Source: a bacterium (GTDB lineage: Bacteria; UBA4055). Taken from it: DNA of 64,000 bases. Positions within the stretch are counted from its first letter, which is position 1. Every line of letters starts with the position of its first letter. Below are positions 15,248 through 26,275 of this stretch, one piece after another. Below the pieces are notes generated by a model. That model did no database searches and had not been told where the DNA came from. It saw only the letters and a program-made list of their open reading frames with translations. The position numbers and the translations under genes are program-made. Location of the stretch: assembly GCA_029559475.1 (NCBI GenBank), contig JAKQBN010000076.1:1-64000 (forward strand), given 5' to 3'.

Positions 15248-18037
15248 ATGAACATGTTCTTCAAATTTGATGAAAATAATATTTCCAAGATTATACTTAA
15301 ATTTTCGTTCGTTCTGGTAACGATGATGGCACTTACTCTCGTCGCAATTTACACACCAAAATATTATTTCGAATATAAAAAGAATATTGACGCAACAAAA
15401 GGCCATATAAACAAACTGTTCGAGGACAGGATCAGATTCGAAGTAAACCAGATCGTTGAAAACATCAGCTACAGAACTTCTGTTCATGAAAAATATCTTC
15501 TTTTAGAAACAGACAGTGAGGTTCTAAAGCTTTTTGAACATATATGCTGCACACAAAAACTTGGATATTTTAATGAATCAGATAAAAAAAGCAGCTTTAT
15601 TAAAATTCTGAAAAATTACAAAATCACTGACCCTCTGAAATATTATTTCATTGCAGACAGCAAATTTCTCCTCATAAGATCAGACAGCCTTTTTCTTATT
15701 AAAGAAGGCGATTTTACGGAATATTTCCCGTCAGAAAAGTTATCATTTGAAACCGGAAATAATACACCAAAAGACAATACGCTTCATTTTATATTCAATG
15801 AGTTACTGAATAACGGAGAAAATAATATTCAGACAAAATATTCTGAAAATTATAAAATTCACTATGGCGCTATAATACCTAAATCTTATTTCAGTAGACA
15901 GATCGAGGATATTATAAATAAGGAGATCACATTAAGTAATGTCCGCGGTTCGCAGGAATACATTTTTGTTTATAAACTGATAAATGCCGCGGGCGGAAAA
16001 GATTTCGCTAAAATGATTATCAATCCGAACAGACCTGACCTGATTGGTGAAAATATTGATGATGACTATACTGATCCTGCGGGGTTTAAATTCAGACAGG
16101 AATTTATGCGACAGATAAATGAGAACGGCGAAGCTCTGGTTAAATATTTATACAAAAATCCGGAAACTGGAACTAACGATCTTAAAACATCGTATTTCAA
16201 GCTTCATTCCGGACTTCAGTGGATCGTTGCACAGGGATATTACGACAGCCAGGTTGCAAAAATAGTTGCCGCAGATGAAAAAAGATACAGGAACGACTTT
16301 ATTGTCAGGGTCGCCATGATCGTATTCCTCGTTATAATTTTTCTAACGTTCTATTACATGATATTTAAAAAGTTCTCAGACAGGATACAGGCTACGATAA
16401 TAAAGTACAGATCAGATCTAGAGGATAAGAACAGGCTCTTAGTGAAAGAAAAGGAAAACGCAGAACAGGCAAGCTATGAGAAATCAAGATTTCTAGCCAA
16501 TATGAGCCACGAAATAAGAACTCCCATGAATTCAATATACGGAATGGCTAATATCCTCCGTGAAACCGAACTGACCAGAGAGCAGCATGAAATTCTCGAT
16601 ACGATCAAATCTTCTTCTGATATTCTGGTAAGAATACTCAATGACATCCTCGATCTTTCAAAAATAGAATCAGGCTCTATAACAATTGAGAATACCGATT
16701 TTGATCTTATTGACCTGGTAAAGACCGTTGCAAGACCTTTTGAAATGAAGCTGAAAAACAGCAGCGTAAAATTCATCCTTGAATTTATTCCGGCCGAATT
16801 TTACAAGTATTACCTGGGTGATTCTCTCAAGATCGGGCAGGTTTTAAACAATCTGCTCGGAAACGCCGTAAAATTTACACAGGAAGGTTTTGTAAAGTTA
16901 TCAGTTTACATATCAAATGAAAATGAATCTGAAGCTTTAATTAACTTTTGCGTTTCGGATTCTGGGATCGGGATCCCGGAACAATCTCTGGAAAAAATAT
17001 TCGAGAGATTCTCACAGGCTGATATAAGCACAACACGCAAATTCGGCGGTACAGGCCTGGGACTGACGATCAGCAAAAAACTGGTAGAAATACTTGGCGG
17101 CGAGCTTAAAGTCATTTCGAAATTGAATCAGGGCAGCAGTTTCAGCTTTGATCTCTTATTAAAAAAAGTTTCTGAAAATAAAGTACAAATAACAAAACAT
17201 ATAAGCGACGATGAGATAAGTAAAAAACTAAAAAAGATAAACATACTTGTAGCTGAGGATAATCCTCTTAATCAGAAATACATTTCCGCGCTTTTCACAA
17301 AAAGATCAGCTAATTTTAAAATAGTGGGAAACGGTTATCAGGTTCTTGATGAACTTAAGAAAAACAGTTATGACATCATCCTCATGGACGGACAAATGCC
17401 TGAGCTTGACGGCATCAGCACAGCATTGGCTATCAGGAACAGCGGTTCCCCTTTCAGTTCAATACCGATCATCGCGCTGACAGCTTCAGCGCTTTTAGAC
17501 GATAAAATAAAATTCCTGAACGCAGGAATGAACGACTATCTCTCAAAACCGATCGATCAGACCCAGCTGTTCAGCACAATTTTCAAGTATTGCTTTGAAG
17601 AAAGCATTGTCCGGAAAGATTCAGCAGGAACAGACAGCCGGACATCTTCCGGCGTAAATACAACCTTTAAAATCCTCGATTATGATGATTTTATTACAAA
17701 ATCAAAGTCTTTCGGAAAGACAGCATTTACAGACATTCTTGAACTTTTATTAAAAGAAGTTCCTAAAAAAGTAAAAGCCATTGAAGCAGCTTATGAAAGA
17801 AACGACCTGGAAAGTTTAAAATTTGAGGCTCACAGCCTTAAAGGAGTAGTTCTGAATTTCAGCGCACCCGGATTTACAGCGCTCGCTGTTGAACTTGACA
17901 GACTGATCAGCGAAAAAAATTATGAGGACTCGGTACGGACTTTCGCGGAACTTAAAGAAATGTCGGCTGATTATCTTAATGAAATATCAAAAATGATCTC
18001 AATTTTTACGCCGGATTTTAATAATAATAACTTATAA
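15248..18037 (+). CDS. Membrane hybrid sensor histidine kinase with Cache, REC and HPt
   Basis: Protein of 929 residues carrying a complete internal phosphorelay. A first membrane helix (about 12-36) is followed by a periplasmic Cache-type sensor (about 40-345; [14 protein letters not shown] near its end) and a second helix (about 350-372). The HisKA domain has [11 protein letters not shown] with His421. The HATPase has [17 protein letters not shown] and [13 protein letters not shown]. The receiver domain (about 660-780) has [12 protein letters not shown] with phospho-Asp714 in [12 protein letters not shown]-terminal HPt has His862 in EAHSLKG. No dedicated output regulator lies next to it, so the partner and the ligand are unknown. 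The upstream ribosome site is weak. Confidence 0.9.
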   Translation: MNMFFKFDENNISKIILKFSFVLVTMMALTLVAIYTPKYYFEYKKNIDATKGHINKLFEDRIRFEVNQIVENISYRTSVHEKYLLLETDSEVLKLFEHICCTQKLGYFNESDKKSSFIKILKNYKITDPLKYYFIADSKFLLIRSDSLFLIKEGDFTEYFPSEKLSFETGNNTPKDNTLHFIFNELLNNGENNIQTKYSENYKIHYGAIIPKSYFSRQIEDIINKEITLSNVRGSQEYIFVYKLINAAGGKDFAKMIINPNRPDLIGENIDDDYTDPAGFKFRQEFMRQINENGEALVKYLYKNPETGTNDLKTSYFKLHSGLQWIVAQGYYDSQVAKIVAADEKRYRNDFIVRVAMIVFLVIIFLTFYYMIFKKFSDRIQATIIKYRSDLEDKNRLLVKEKENAEQASYEKSRFLANMSHEIRTPMNSIYGMANILRETELTREQHEILDTIKSSSDILVRILNDILDLSKIESGSITIENTDFDLIDLVKTVARPFEMKLKNSSVKFILEFIPAEFYKYYLGDSLKIGQVLNNLLGNAVKFTQEGFVKLSVYISNENESEALINFCVSDSGIGIPEQSLEKIFERFSQADISTTRKFGGTGLGLTISKKLVEILGGELKVISKLNQGSSFSFDLLLKKVSENKVQITKHISDDEISKKLKKINILVAEDNPLNQKYISALFTKRSANFKIVGNGYQVLDELKKNSYDIILMDGQMPELDGISTALAIRNSGSPFSSIPIIALTASALLDDKIKFLNAGMNDYLSKPIDQTQLFSTIFKYCFEESIVRKDSAGTDSRTSSGVNTTFKILDYDDFITKSKSFGKTAFTDILELLLKEVPKKVKAIEAAYERNDLESLKFEAHSLKGVVLNFSAPGFTALAVELDRLISEKNYEDSVRTFAELKEMSADYLNEISKMISIFTPDFNNNNL

Positions 18038-18046
18038 ATATTATTC

Positions 18047-18075
18047 TTGACTTAACAAGGTATAAAATCTTAATT
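18047..18075 (+). promoter_or_regulatory. Possible promoter of gap
   Basis: TTGACT (18047-18052), then TAAC, with TTAATT (18070-18075) 17 bases downstream and the gap ATG at 18117. The TTGACTTAAC core resembles candidate promoters at 43082 and 54304, which supports it despite the poor -10. Confidence 0.4.
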
Positions 18076-18095
18076 TTGCATGATGAGATAAATAA

Positions 18096-19124
<1,029 letters not shown>

Positions 19125-19141
19125 TTTCTAGTTTTACATTT

Positions 19142-19172
19142 AAGGGCAGAGTCCGGTCTCTGCCCTTTTTTT
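19142..19172 (+). terminator. Intrinsic terminator after gap
   Basis: AAGGGCAGAG-TCCGGT-CTCTGCCCTT, a ten-pair stem, followed by a run of Ts. It ends 22 bases before the next ATG. Confidence 0.92.
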
Positions 19173-19193
19173 TGTGTTTAAAAGACGGTTGTA

Positions 19194-20120
19194 ATGAATA
19201 AAATCACGCTATACACTTTCGCGATCCTGCCTAACCTGTTCTGGTCTTTGACATTTATATGGTATAAAGTCATCCTTGAATATCTCGGACCTGTCTCCAT
19301 CATTTTCTTCAGGCTCATCATCGCATCATCGATCCTCATATTTATCACTAAAGTTTTTTACAAGACTCAGGAAAAACTTGTATTTAAAGACTATAGAAAT
19401 CTTTTCATTCTGGCATTTTTCGAACCGTTCATTTACTTTCTCGGTGAATCCTACGGTATGCTCTACGTTTCATCGACGATAGCGTCTGTTATTATTTCAA
19501 TGATCCCTGTTCTGACTCCGGTAATTGCCTTTAAAATTCTGAATGAGAAGCTGAATATTTTCAACATCCTCGGACTTCTTATCTCATTCGCGGGTGTTCT
19601 TGTTATTCTTGTCAACCCGAGCGCTTCTGCCGACTTTACATTAAAAGGCATAATGCTGCTTCTTGTAGCTGTGATCGGTGCAGTAAGCTATGGAGTGACC
19701 GTTAAAAAAATGTCAGCGGATTATTCGTCGCTTACAATAGCGAAATATCAGAGCATATTCGGCAGCTTTCTGTTCCTTCCTCTATTCTTAATTCTCGAGT
19801 ATAATTCCTCTATAACAAATATATCAGAATCTTATAATAAAGGAACAATTTTTACTATGCTCATTACTCTTTTCAGCATGTCTTTCTTCGCTTCCGTTCT
19901 TGCTTTCGTACTCATCTTAAAACCGATAAAAATCCTGGGGATTTCCAAAACTAATGTATTTACTAATCTGATCCCCGTTTTTACTGCTGTGATCGCTTAT
20001 TTCTTTCTCGATGAACATTTTGATACAAAGAAAATAATAGGGATGATACTCGTTATTTCCGGTATTATTCTGTCTCAAATGAAAGGCCTGTTTAAAAAGA
20101 AATCACTTCAGATAATGTAA
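19194..20120 (+). CDS. EamA/DMT-family transporter
   Basis: Inner-membrane protein of 308 residues with about ten hydrophobic helices arranged as two EamA repeats. The first repeat begins LPNLFWSLTFIWYKVILEYLGPVSIIFFR and contains SSTIASVIISMIPVLTPVIAF. The second ends KTNVFTNLIPVFTAVIAYFFLDEHF with GMILVISGIIL. These are the classic drug/metabolite transporter patterns. Members export amino acids, nucleotides or other metabolites, and substrate cannot be predicted here. The ATG lies 22 bases beyond the gap terminator with no obvious promoter, so expression may depend on read-through. Confidence 0.85.
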   Translation: MNKITLYTFAILPNLFWSLTFIWYKVILEYLGPVSIIFFRLIIASSILIFITKVFYKTQEKLVFKDYRNLFILAFFEPFIYFLGESYGMLYVSSTIASVIISMIPVLTPVIAFKILNEKLNIFNILGLLISFAGVLVILVNPSASADFTLKGIMLLLVAVIGAVSYGVTVKKMSADYSSLTIAKYQSIFGSFLFLPLFLILEYNSSITNISESYNKGTIFTMLITLFSMSFFASVLAFVLILKPIKILGISKTNVFTNLIPVFTAVIAYFFLDEHFDTKKIIGMILVISGIILSQMKGLFKKKSLQIM

Positions 20121-20202
20121 TTTCTGTGTTGTATATAATACTTTTCATCCTTATTATTCAGTTTTTCGTCGGAATTTGCGACCGGAAGTATCAATAATGT
20201 CT

Positions 20203-20208
20203 TATAAT
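20203..20208 (+). promoter_or_regulatory. Possible -10 element before the LytS-like operon
   Basis: A perfect TATAAT lies 32 bases before the ATG at 20240, but no good -35 stands at 16-18 bases (a TTGCGA is 21 away). The rest of the 119-base gap from 20121 holds nothing else recognisable. Confidence 0.35.
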
Positions 20209-20239
20209 TCCGGTGTGAAGATTAAAAACGGGAAATCAA

Positions 20240-21484
20240 ATGTATATATTTGAAGAAATACAGGAAGAAAATCAGGAACCGGAGAAATATGCATGCGGGA
20301 AACAGTTCTACATCCGGACGGGTACAGATAATTCATTAGTGAATAATAAAAAGATCCCAAAGTATCTTTTTAATGATCAATTCGAACATCAGGCCGGATT
20401 AAAGAAAATATTTGAAAGTATATTATCGGTTTTAGTACTAATGTTTATTGTCGGCTGTACTAATGAAAGTCCCGAGCCCGCAAAGATAGATGTAACTGTT
20501 AATTCCAGCTTTAGTACGCCGGAAGAACTCAATTTAAGAAAAATATTTTTCCTAGACAGTTCTTCAGTTAAAAATCCTATTAACATAGTTTTTGATTCTG
20601 ATAGAAATCTGTATATTCAAAGCTATAATTCGCCGTCAGTTAAAGTTTTTAATGAAAACGGAGAATTTATAAAAGATTTTAATACTGTTATAGAAAATTC
20701 AAAGATTTCTTCGGTTAATATTATAAATGACACCATTTTTTTTACATATCCTAAAGAAAAAAAAGTTTTAAGATACAAAAAAGACGGATCATTTGTGTCC
20801 GAAACCGCATCTAAAAGCGAGATATTAAGACTGGAAACGATTGGCGACAACAGAATGATTGGGACATTCAAGAACAGTATGATAAGTAAACAGGATCTTT
20901 TTTTTAGCATAAAACTTAAGATAGTTGATAGCGCATTCAGACAGATTAGTCTTATAAGCTCATTCTCAGGAACATATTACAGCAGTGAGATAGATTATGA
21001 GATCGAGACCTTCCCGTTCGCGGTAGATGAATCCAGCGAAGTCATATACATAGGCTTTGACTCGGATTCTGAATATAATATTTACTGCTACAGCTACGAT
21101 ATGAAACTGCTGAGGATTATTAAGAACGATATTCCACCTGTTCGATTTACAGAAAAGGAAATAGAATCAAGAAAACAGACAGCTCACAAGTTTAGAATAC
21201 CATTTATAAAATCAGAAAAGAAAATTTTTATCGAATCGATGACAATGGGTTTTGAAGGTGATCTTTATGTAAGAAGAGCGGCCGATGCAGGTATCTACGG
21301 AATTGATAATGCTGTGTTTGATGTTTTCGATGCGAACGGAAGAAATAAACGATCTTTCTTTATTAAAAATGCCTCAAGAAGTTCTTCTGTAATTTTTAAT
21401 GAAAAAATTATATATGTAACAGATCCTATAAGATCGGAAATTTCAGCTTACGAAATTCCTAGTTCAAAGGGAGGTGCAAAATGA
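20240..21484 (+). CDS. Six-bladed beta-propeller lipoprotein
   Basis: Product of 414 residues. A lipoprotein signal (LSVLVLMFIVGC) lies unusually deep, with the lipobox Cys at about residue 73. The remainder consists of repeated blade-like segments such as PINIVFDSDRNLYIQSYNSPSVKVFNENGEF and VFDVFDANGRNKRSFF, typical of NHL/6-bladed propeller proteins common in Bacteroidota-like genomes. The 55 polar residues before the signal are odd: there is no in-frame ATG, GTG or TTG close to the hydrophobic stretch. Either translation starts at a rare codon or this is a genuine extension. The stop overlaps the next gene by four bases (ATGA), tying it to a LytS-like kinase. A sensory role for that kinase is inferred. 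Confidence 0.6.
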   Translation: MYIFEEIQEENQEPEKYACGKQFYIRTGTDNSLVNNKKIPKYLFNDQFEHQAGLKKIFESILSVLVLMFIVGCTNESPEPAKIDVTVNSSFSTPEELNLRKIFFLDSSSVKNPINIVFDSDRNLYIQSYNSPSVKVFNENGEFIKDFNTVIENSKISSVNIINDTIFFTYPKEKKVLRYKKDGSFVSETASKSEILRLETIGDNRMIGTFKNSMISKQDLFFSIKLKIVDSAFRQISLISSFSGTYYSSEIDYEIETFPFAVDESSEVIYIGFDSDSEYNIYCYSYDMKLLRIIKNDIPPVRFTEKEIESRKQTAHKFRIPFIKSEKKIFIESMTMGFEGDLYVRRAADAGIYGIDNAVFDVFDANGRNKRSFFIKNASRSSSVIFNEKIIYVTDPIRSEISAYEIPSSKGGAK

Positions 21485-23241
21485 AAGTAAAGATATTTGT
21501 TCTTTGCACACTCTTATGCCTGACTGGTCTCAGCGCAGAAAGCATATACAGATTTTCATATAAAATAAATTTTATAGACGATATATTAAAGACGGCAAAA
21601 GGCAATGAAAAGGTTGACGCTCTTCTTGAGTCCGCAGGATATTATATGACAGAATTCGGTGACATGCATAAAGGCATAGCTTATCTTCTTGAAGCGAGAG
21701 ACCTTGCTACTGAGTTGAAGTATACAGAAGGATTGCTCAGATCATACAGTGCATTGGGAGATATATATTTAATCTCGGAAGACCACACATCGGCACTTGA
21801 TTATTTCTCAAAAATGGCGGCAGTGCTTAAGGGTTCAGGCAGGGTCAGAGAATATGCAGAAGTCCTTATAAAAATGGCGGATGTGGCTCACAATTCAAAG
21901 AATTTCGACCAGTCGCTTTCTTTTTCGGACAGCGCTACTTTTTACGCTCAAAAAACCGGTTACGAGGCACTGCTTACAAGATCATATTATTTTTCCAGTC
22001 TTGCATGGCGGGGAAAATTCGATTATATGAAAGCTCTTGAATATACGCAAAAATCGATGGATATGGCTGTCAAACAGGAAATGAAATGGTTTCTAGGTAA
22101 CTGTTACAATGCTACCGGGGATCTCAATGAGATGATGGGCAATTTCGATATAGCTTTTGATAATTATAAAAAAGCAGCGCAGTTCTATGAAGAATATAAT
22201 CTGTCTGACGGAATGGCAGTAGTATATTTTAATCTCGCTTCAATGTATAAAGTCAACGGCGATTATAATAAGGCACTTGAGTATTTGAACCTCAGCCTCA
22301 AAATATCACAGGACATTAAGAATGATTCTATGATCAAGGATAATTATCTTGGTCTTTTCGGCCTGTATAATCTGCTGAAGGATTTTAAGAACGCGAACAA
22401 GTATTATATGCTTCTGAATTCATTTACATCACAAAGAGATTCTTTGAATATACCTCTTTCGAAGATCGAGATAGATTATGAGATCTCAAAAAAAGATGTT
22501 GAAAAGGAAATTCTCGGGCTCAAGCTTGACGAGGAGAGACATATGCGGTACATCTACGCCGCAATATTCGTTCTGCTTCTGTCCGTCACATACTTTTTAT
22601 TTTATCGAAAACTTAAACAGAAGAAGATAAATGAGCTGAAGCTGGAGGAAAGAAGGATAAGCGCAGAATTGTCATCGCTTCAGTCGAAGATCAATCCGCA
22701 TTTTCTTTTCAATGCGATCAGTTCTATAACCGAGCTCATAAACATTGATCCTGCCTCGGCCAAAAAGATGCTTCAGAATATTTCAGGACTGTTGAGATAT
22801 ACCTTAAGAACTTCAAAGAACGATTTCGTACAGCTTGATGAAGAGATCCTTATGATCAGAAAATATCTTGAAATAGAGAAGATCAGGTTCGGTAAAAGGC
22901 TTGATTACGTTATAGATGTGCCTGATAATCTTTCGAATATGCTCATACCTCCTCTTCTGATACAGCCTTTGGCTGAGAACAGCATAAAGCACGGCCTTTC
23001 GAACAGGCTTGACGGCGGCAAAGTGTCGATAACAGCTTACGAGAATATGCCGGGAAGGGTTACTATCACAGTTGAAGACAACGGCGTTTCTAAAGAAGAA
23101 GGAAGCAAACCAGAAGGGAACGGTATAGGATTGTCAAGCGTTAAAGAAAGGCTGCAGCTGGTTTATAAAAAAGATTACAGCTTCAGGATCGAAAAAGAGA
23201 ACGGTTACAAGGTTATCATAGTAATTCCAAAAAAAATATAG
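21481..23241 (+). CDS. TPR sensor histidine kinase, LytS/YehU type
   Basis: Protein of 586 residues with a signal peptide (FVLCTLLCLTGLSA) and six or more periplasmic TPRs (about 30-330; ALDYFSKMAAVLKGSGRV, AFDNYKKAAQFYEEY, ALEYLNLSLKISQDI). A coiled stretch and one membrane helix follow (about 358-376, YIYAAIFVLLLSVTYFLFY). Next is a His_kinase domain with INPHFLFNAISSITELI, and a HATPase with PPLLIQPLAENSIKHGLS and GNGIGLSSVKERL. In this family the His in NPHF accepts phosphate and signals to a LytTR regulator, which is encoded 8 bases downstream. A strong AGGGAGG precedes the ATG. The TPR region probably senses a protein or peptide, perhaps the preceding lipoprotein. Confidence 0.9.
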   Translation: MKVKIFVLCTLLCLTGLSAESIYRFSYKINFIDDILKTAKGNEKVDALLESAGYYMTEFGDMHKGIAYLLEARDLATELKYTEGLLRSYSALGDIYLISEDHTSALDYFSKMAAVLKGSGRVREYAEVLIKMADVAHNSKNFDQSLSFSDSATFYAQKTGYEALLTRSYYFSSLAWRGKFDYMKALEYTQKSMDMAVKQEMKWFLGNCYNATGDLNEMMGNFDIAFDNYKKAAQFYEEYNLSDGMAVVYFNLASMYKVNGDYNKALEYLNLSLKISQDIKNDSMIKDNYLGLFGLYNLLKDFKNANKYYMLLNSFTSQRDSLNIPLSKIEIDYEISKKDVEKEILGLKLDEERHMRYIYAAIFVLLLSVTYFLFYRKLKQKKINELKLEERRISAELSSLQSKINPHFLFNAISSITELINIDPASAKKMLQNISGLLRYTLRTSKNDFVQLDEEILMIRKYLEIEKIRFGKRLDYVIDVPDNLSNMLIPPLLIQPLAENSIKHGLSNRLDGGKVSITAYENMPGRVTITVEDNGVSKEEGSKPEGNGIGLSSVKERLQLVYKKDYSFRIEKENGYKVIIVIPKKI

Positions 23242-23249
23242 GTGTAAAA

Positions 23250-23999
23250 ATGTTCTATAAAACAATACTTGTGGAAGACGAGGAACTGTCAAGGCTCGGA
23301 CTGAAGAAAAAACTTGAGCAGTTCGATGAGATCGATGTAATAGATATGGCCGAGAACGGTATTGAAGCCGTTGAGAAGATAAATAAGCTGAAGCCTGATC
23401 TGATATTTCTCGATATTCAGATGCCGGGAATGAACGGATTCGAAGTTCTTCAGAACCTTGAATATATGCCGATAGTGATATTTACAACAGCATTCGATGA
23501 ATATGCTCTCAAGGCTTTTGAAACTAACTCTATCGATTATCTGCTTAAGCCTATAGAGGAAGAAAGACTTGCCAAGGCGATGGAGAAGCTGAAAAAGTTC
23601 ACAACTCAGGAAAAATGCGATTACGACAGCAAGATAACATCTCTGTTAAGCGAGCTTACGAATAAACAGGATAAACTCTCAAGGATCCATATTAAGATCG
23701 GGGATGAAGTTCTGTTCGTAAATACGAACGATATATTCTTTTTCAAAGCCGATAACAAATATACTTCGATCTGCACTTTCGACGATGAATATATCATTAA
23801 TGATACACTTGCTTCGCTCGAAGAAAAGCTTCCGGTTAATTTTATCAGAATTCACAGGGGTTTTATTATCAATATGGATCATCTCAATAAGCTTAAAAAA
23901 TGGTTCGGCGGTAAGTACGTGGCTGTGATGAAAGATAAAAAGAAAACGGAAATCCCTGTGAGCAGGAATTCAAAAGATAAACTTTTCCCGGAATCATAG
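23250..23999 (+). CDS. LytTR-family response regulator
   Basis: Regulator of 249 residues. The receiver domain (about 1-120) has acidic EDEE near the start, phospho-Asp in DLIFLDIQMPGMNG, the Thr of IFTTAF and a Lys in YLLKPI. The C-terminal LytTR DNA-binding domain (about 150-245) has HIKIGDEVLFVNTNDIFFFKADNKYT and FIRIHRGFIINMDHLNKLKKWFGG. It is the cognate partner of the preceding kinase and probably controls envelope or surface genes, although no target is evident in the window. It ends three bases short of the convergent tex stop codon. Confidence 0.95.
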   Translation: MFYKTILVEDEELSRLGLKKKLEQFDEIDVIDMAENGIEAVEKINKLKPDLIFLDIQMPGMNGFEVLQNLEYMPIVIFTTAFDEYALKAFETNSIDYLLKPIEEERLAKAMEKLKKFTTQEKCDYDSKITSLLSELTNKQDKLSRIHIKIGDEVLFVNTNDIFFFKADNKYTSICTFDDEYIINDTLASLEEKLPVNFIRIHRGFIINMDHLNKLKKWFGGKYVAVMKDKKKTEIPVSRNSKDKLFPES

Positions 24000-24002
24000 A
24001 AA

Positions 24003-26225
24003 TCAGCTTTTTTTCATGCTGAGGCCTACACGGCCCTTATCTTTATCGATCGATACAACGGTAACATCTACGATATCGCCTACTTTGACGACATCAAGAG
24101 GATTTTTTACAAATCTGTCCGCTAGTTGCGAAACATGAACGAGCGCATCCTGTTTAATGCCTATATCAACGAATGCACCGAAATCAACAATATTTCTGAC
24201 AGTTCCTTTAAGTTTCATGCCGATGCTAAGATCTTCGGTCTTGAGAACATCGCTTCGCAGGATCGGCTTTGACATATCCTCCCTCGGGTCTCGACCCGGT
24301 TTCTGCAGGTTTTCCAGAATATCGGTTAGCGTAGGAAGTCCGATCCCTATTTTATCTGCAAGCTCTTTATCAGGCTTGATATTTTTGAATATTTCTTTTG
24401 TTTCAGGTTTATTTATATCTGTAGCCTGTAGTTTATATTCGGCAAGCAGTTTATCCACTGCGGAATAGCTCTCAGGATGAATAGCTGTATTATCGAGAGG
24501 ATTTGTTCCGTTGTTGATCTTCAAAAATCCCGCGCTCTGTTCAAAAGCTTTCGCGGACATGCCTGTGATCTTCTTCAGTTCTGCTCTGCTTTTGAAACTT
24601 CCGTGACTGTTTCTAAGGCCTATAACCTTATCGGCTGATCTTTTATTCAGTCCCGACACGCGGCACAATAAGAACGATGAAGCGGTATTAATGTCAACTC
24701 CGACATGATTGACCACCGATTCGACAACTGTTTCGAGTTTTGAAGCCAGCACTTTCTGATTGACATCGTGCTGATATAATCCTACGCCGATAGCCTTGGG
24801 ATCTATCTTGACTAGCTCGGCAAGCGGATCAAGCACTCTGCGGGCAATTGAAATATTGCCTCTCTGCGCAGCTTCAAGATCCGGAAATTCTTCCTGAGCG
24901 ATCGCTGAAGCCGAATAAACGGATGCGCCGGCTTCACTTACCAGCAGATATCTGCATTCAAGCTGATCCGCTTTGATCATATCCGCGACAATAGCCTCGG
25001 TCTCCCTTCCCGCGGTGCCGTTGCCAATAGCTATTATCTTCACTTTATATTCTCTGATGGTTCTTAGCATCGTTTCTAAGGCTTCAGCAGTTCTGCTTTT
25101 GGGCGGATGCGGATATATCGTATTGCCGTAAAGATATTGACCTGTGGGATCAATAACAGCGATTTTGCATCCCGATACGAAACCGGGATCAATGCCCATA
25201 ATTACGTTATTCTGTAACGGCGGCTGAAGCAGCAGCTGACGCAGGTTGGCCGCGAACACTTCGACAGCATGAAGTTCAGCTTTTTCTGTCAGTCCGTTCC
25301 GAACTTCTCTTTCAAGCGAAGGGAACAGAAGTCTTTTCCAGCTGTCCTTTATAATATTTTCAATGATCTCGTTAAAGTAAGACCGATCAGTCTTAAAAAA
25401 TATCCTTCTTAATTCATTATTTATAAATTCCTGATCGTAATCGAGGCTGACTTTCAAAATCCCCTCGTCCTCTCCCCTGTTAACGGCGAGTACCTGATGA
25501 GGTTTAATAGCCCTGACTGACATTTTAAAATCGTGATAGATCTGATAAACATCTTTAGCGGTTTTATCTGACTGCTGAGAGTAACTTGCGCTTTTCTGAG
25601 GCTCATCTTCATCTGCCGAAATTTTCTTTACTTTCTCTTTTACTTTGGCGGAAATGACAGTACTTGTATTCAGCAGGTATTCGCGGCAGTATTTACGGAC
25701 AGAAGCATCCTCGGATATCATTTCAGCGAGAATATCCATGGCACCGTTCAAAGCTGATTCAATATCATTCACTCCCTTTTCGGCATTGATGTAGGAACTG
25801 CACTCAGAATCGAAATCACCTGTAAATCTTGGATTATTTTGAATGAACAGAGCTAGCGGCTCAAGCCCTTTTTCTTTAGCTGCTGAAGCACGGGTCTTCT
25901 TTTTAGGCTTGTACGGCAGATAAATATCTTCAAGCTCGGTAAGCGAGAGACAGTCTTCGATCTTTTTAGACAGTTCCGGAGTCATTTTACCCAATTCGGT
26001 GATGGTATTAATAACAGTCACCTTGCGCTCGTTCAGAGATTTTAAATATCCGGCCCGTTCATCAATGAGCCTGAGCTGATTTTCATCAAGCCCCCCTGTC
26101 ATTTCCTTCCTGTATCGCGCGATGAACGGAATCGTTGCGTCTTCAGAGAGCAGACCCAGCACAGTTGATACAGAATTCTCCGGCCAGTTATTTTCCCTTG
26201 CGATGATCTTGATTATATCGTTCAT
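24003..26225 (-). CDS. tex: Tex-family S1 RNA-binding protein
   Basis: Bacterial relative of Spt6 with 740 residues. The helical N-terminal Tex domain contains TIPFIARYRKEMTGGLDE and LEDIYLPYKPKKKT. The RuvC-like YqgF domain has IMGIDPGFVSGCKIAVID. The helix-hairpin-helix part has SSFLLCRVSGLNKRSADKVIGLR. A C-terminal S1 domain (about 665-738) has IGMKLKGTVRNIVDFGAFVDIGI. Tex proteins bind nucleic acid and influence transcription and toxin expression in some pathogens; the general role is housekeeping. A CGGAAGG ribosome site sits before the ATG. It is single-copy here, convergent with the LytTR gene and without a visible terminator. Confidence 0.95.
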   Translation of the reverse strand: MNDIIKIIARENNWPENSVSTVLGLLSEDATIPFIARYRKEMTGGLDENQLRLIDERAGYLKSLNERKVTVINTITELGKMTPELSKKIEDCLSLTELEDIYLPYKPKKKTRASAAKEKGLEPLALFIQNNPRFTGDFDSECSSYINAEKGVNDIESALNGAMDILAEMISEDASVRKYCREYLLNTSTVISAKVKEKVKKISADEDEPQKSASYSQQSDKTAKDVYQIYHDFKMSVRAIKPHQVLAVNRGEDEGILKVSLDYDQEFINNELRRIFFKTDRSYFNEIIENIIKDSWKRLLFPSLEREVRNGLTEKAELHAVEVFAANLRQLLLQPPLQNNVIMGIDPGFVSGCKIAVIDPTGQYLYGNTIYPHPPKSRTAEALETMLRTIREYKVKIIAIGNGTAGRETEAIVADMIKADQLECRYLLVSEAGASVYSASAIAQEEFPDLEAAQRGNISIARRVLDPLAELVKIDPKAIGVGLYQHDVNQKVLASKLETVVESVVNHVGVDINTASSFLLCRVSGLNKRSADKVIGLRNSHGSFKSRAELKKITGMSAKAFEQSAGFLKINNGTNPLDNTAIHPESYSAVDKLLAEYKLQATDINKPETKEIFKNIKPDKELADKIGIGLPTLTDILENLQKPGRDPREDMSKPILRSDVLKTEDLSIGMKLKGTVRNIVDFGAFVDIGIKQDALVHVSQLADRFVKNPLDVVKVGDIVDVTVVSIDKDKGRVGLSMKKS

Positions 26226-26275
26226 AAACCTTCCGATTTTAAAGGATGTAATATATAAATATTATAGTTGAATAG

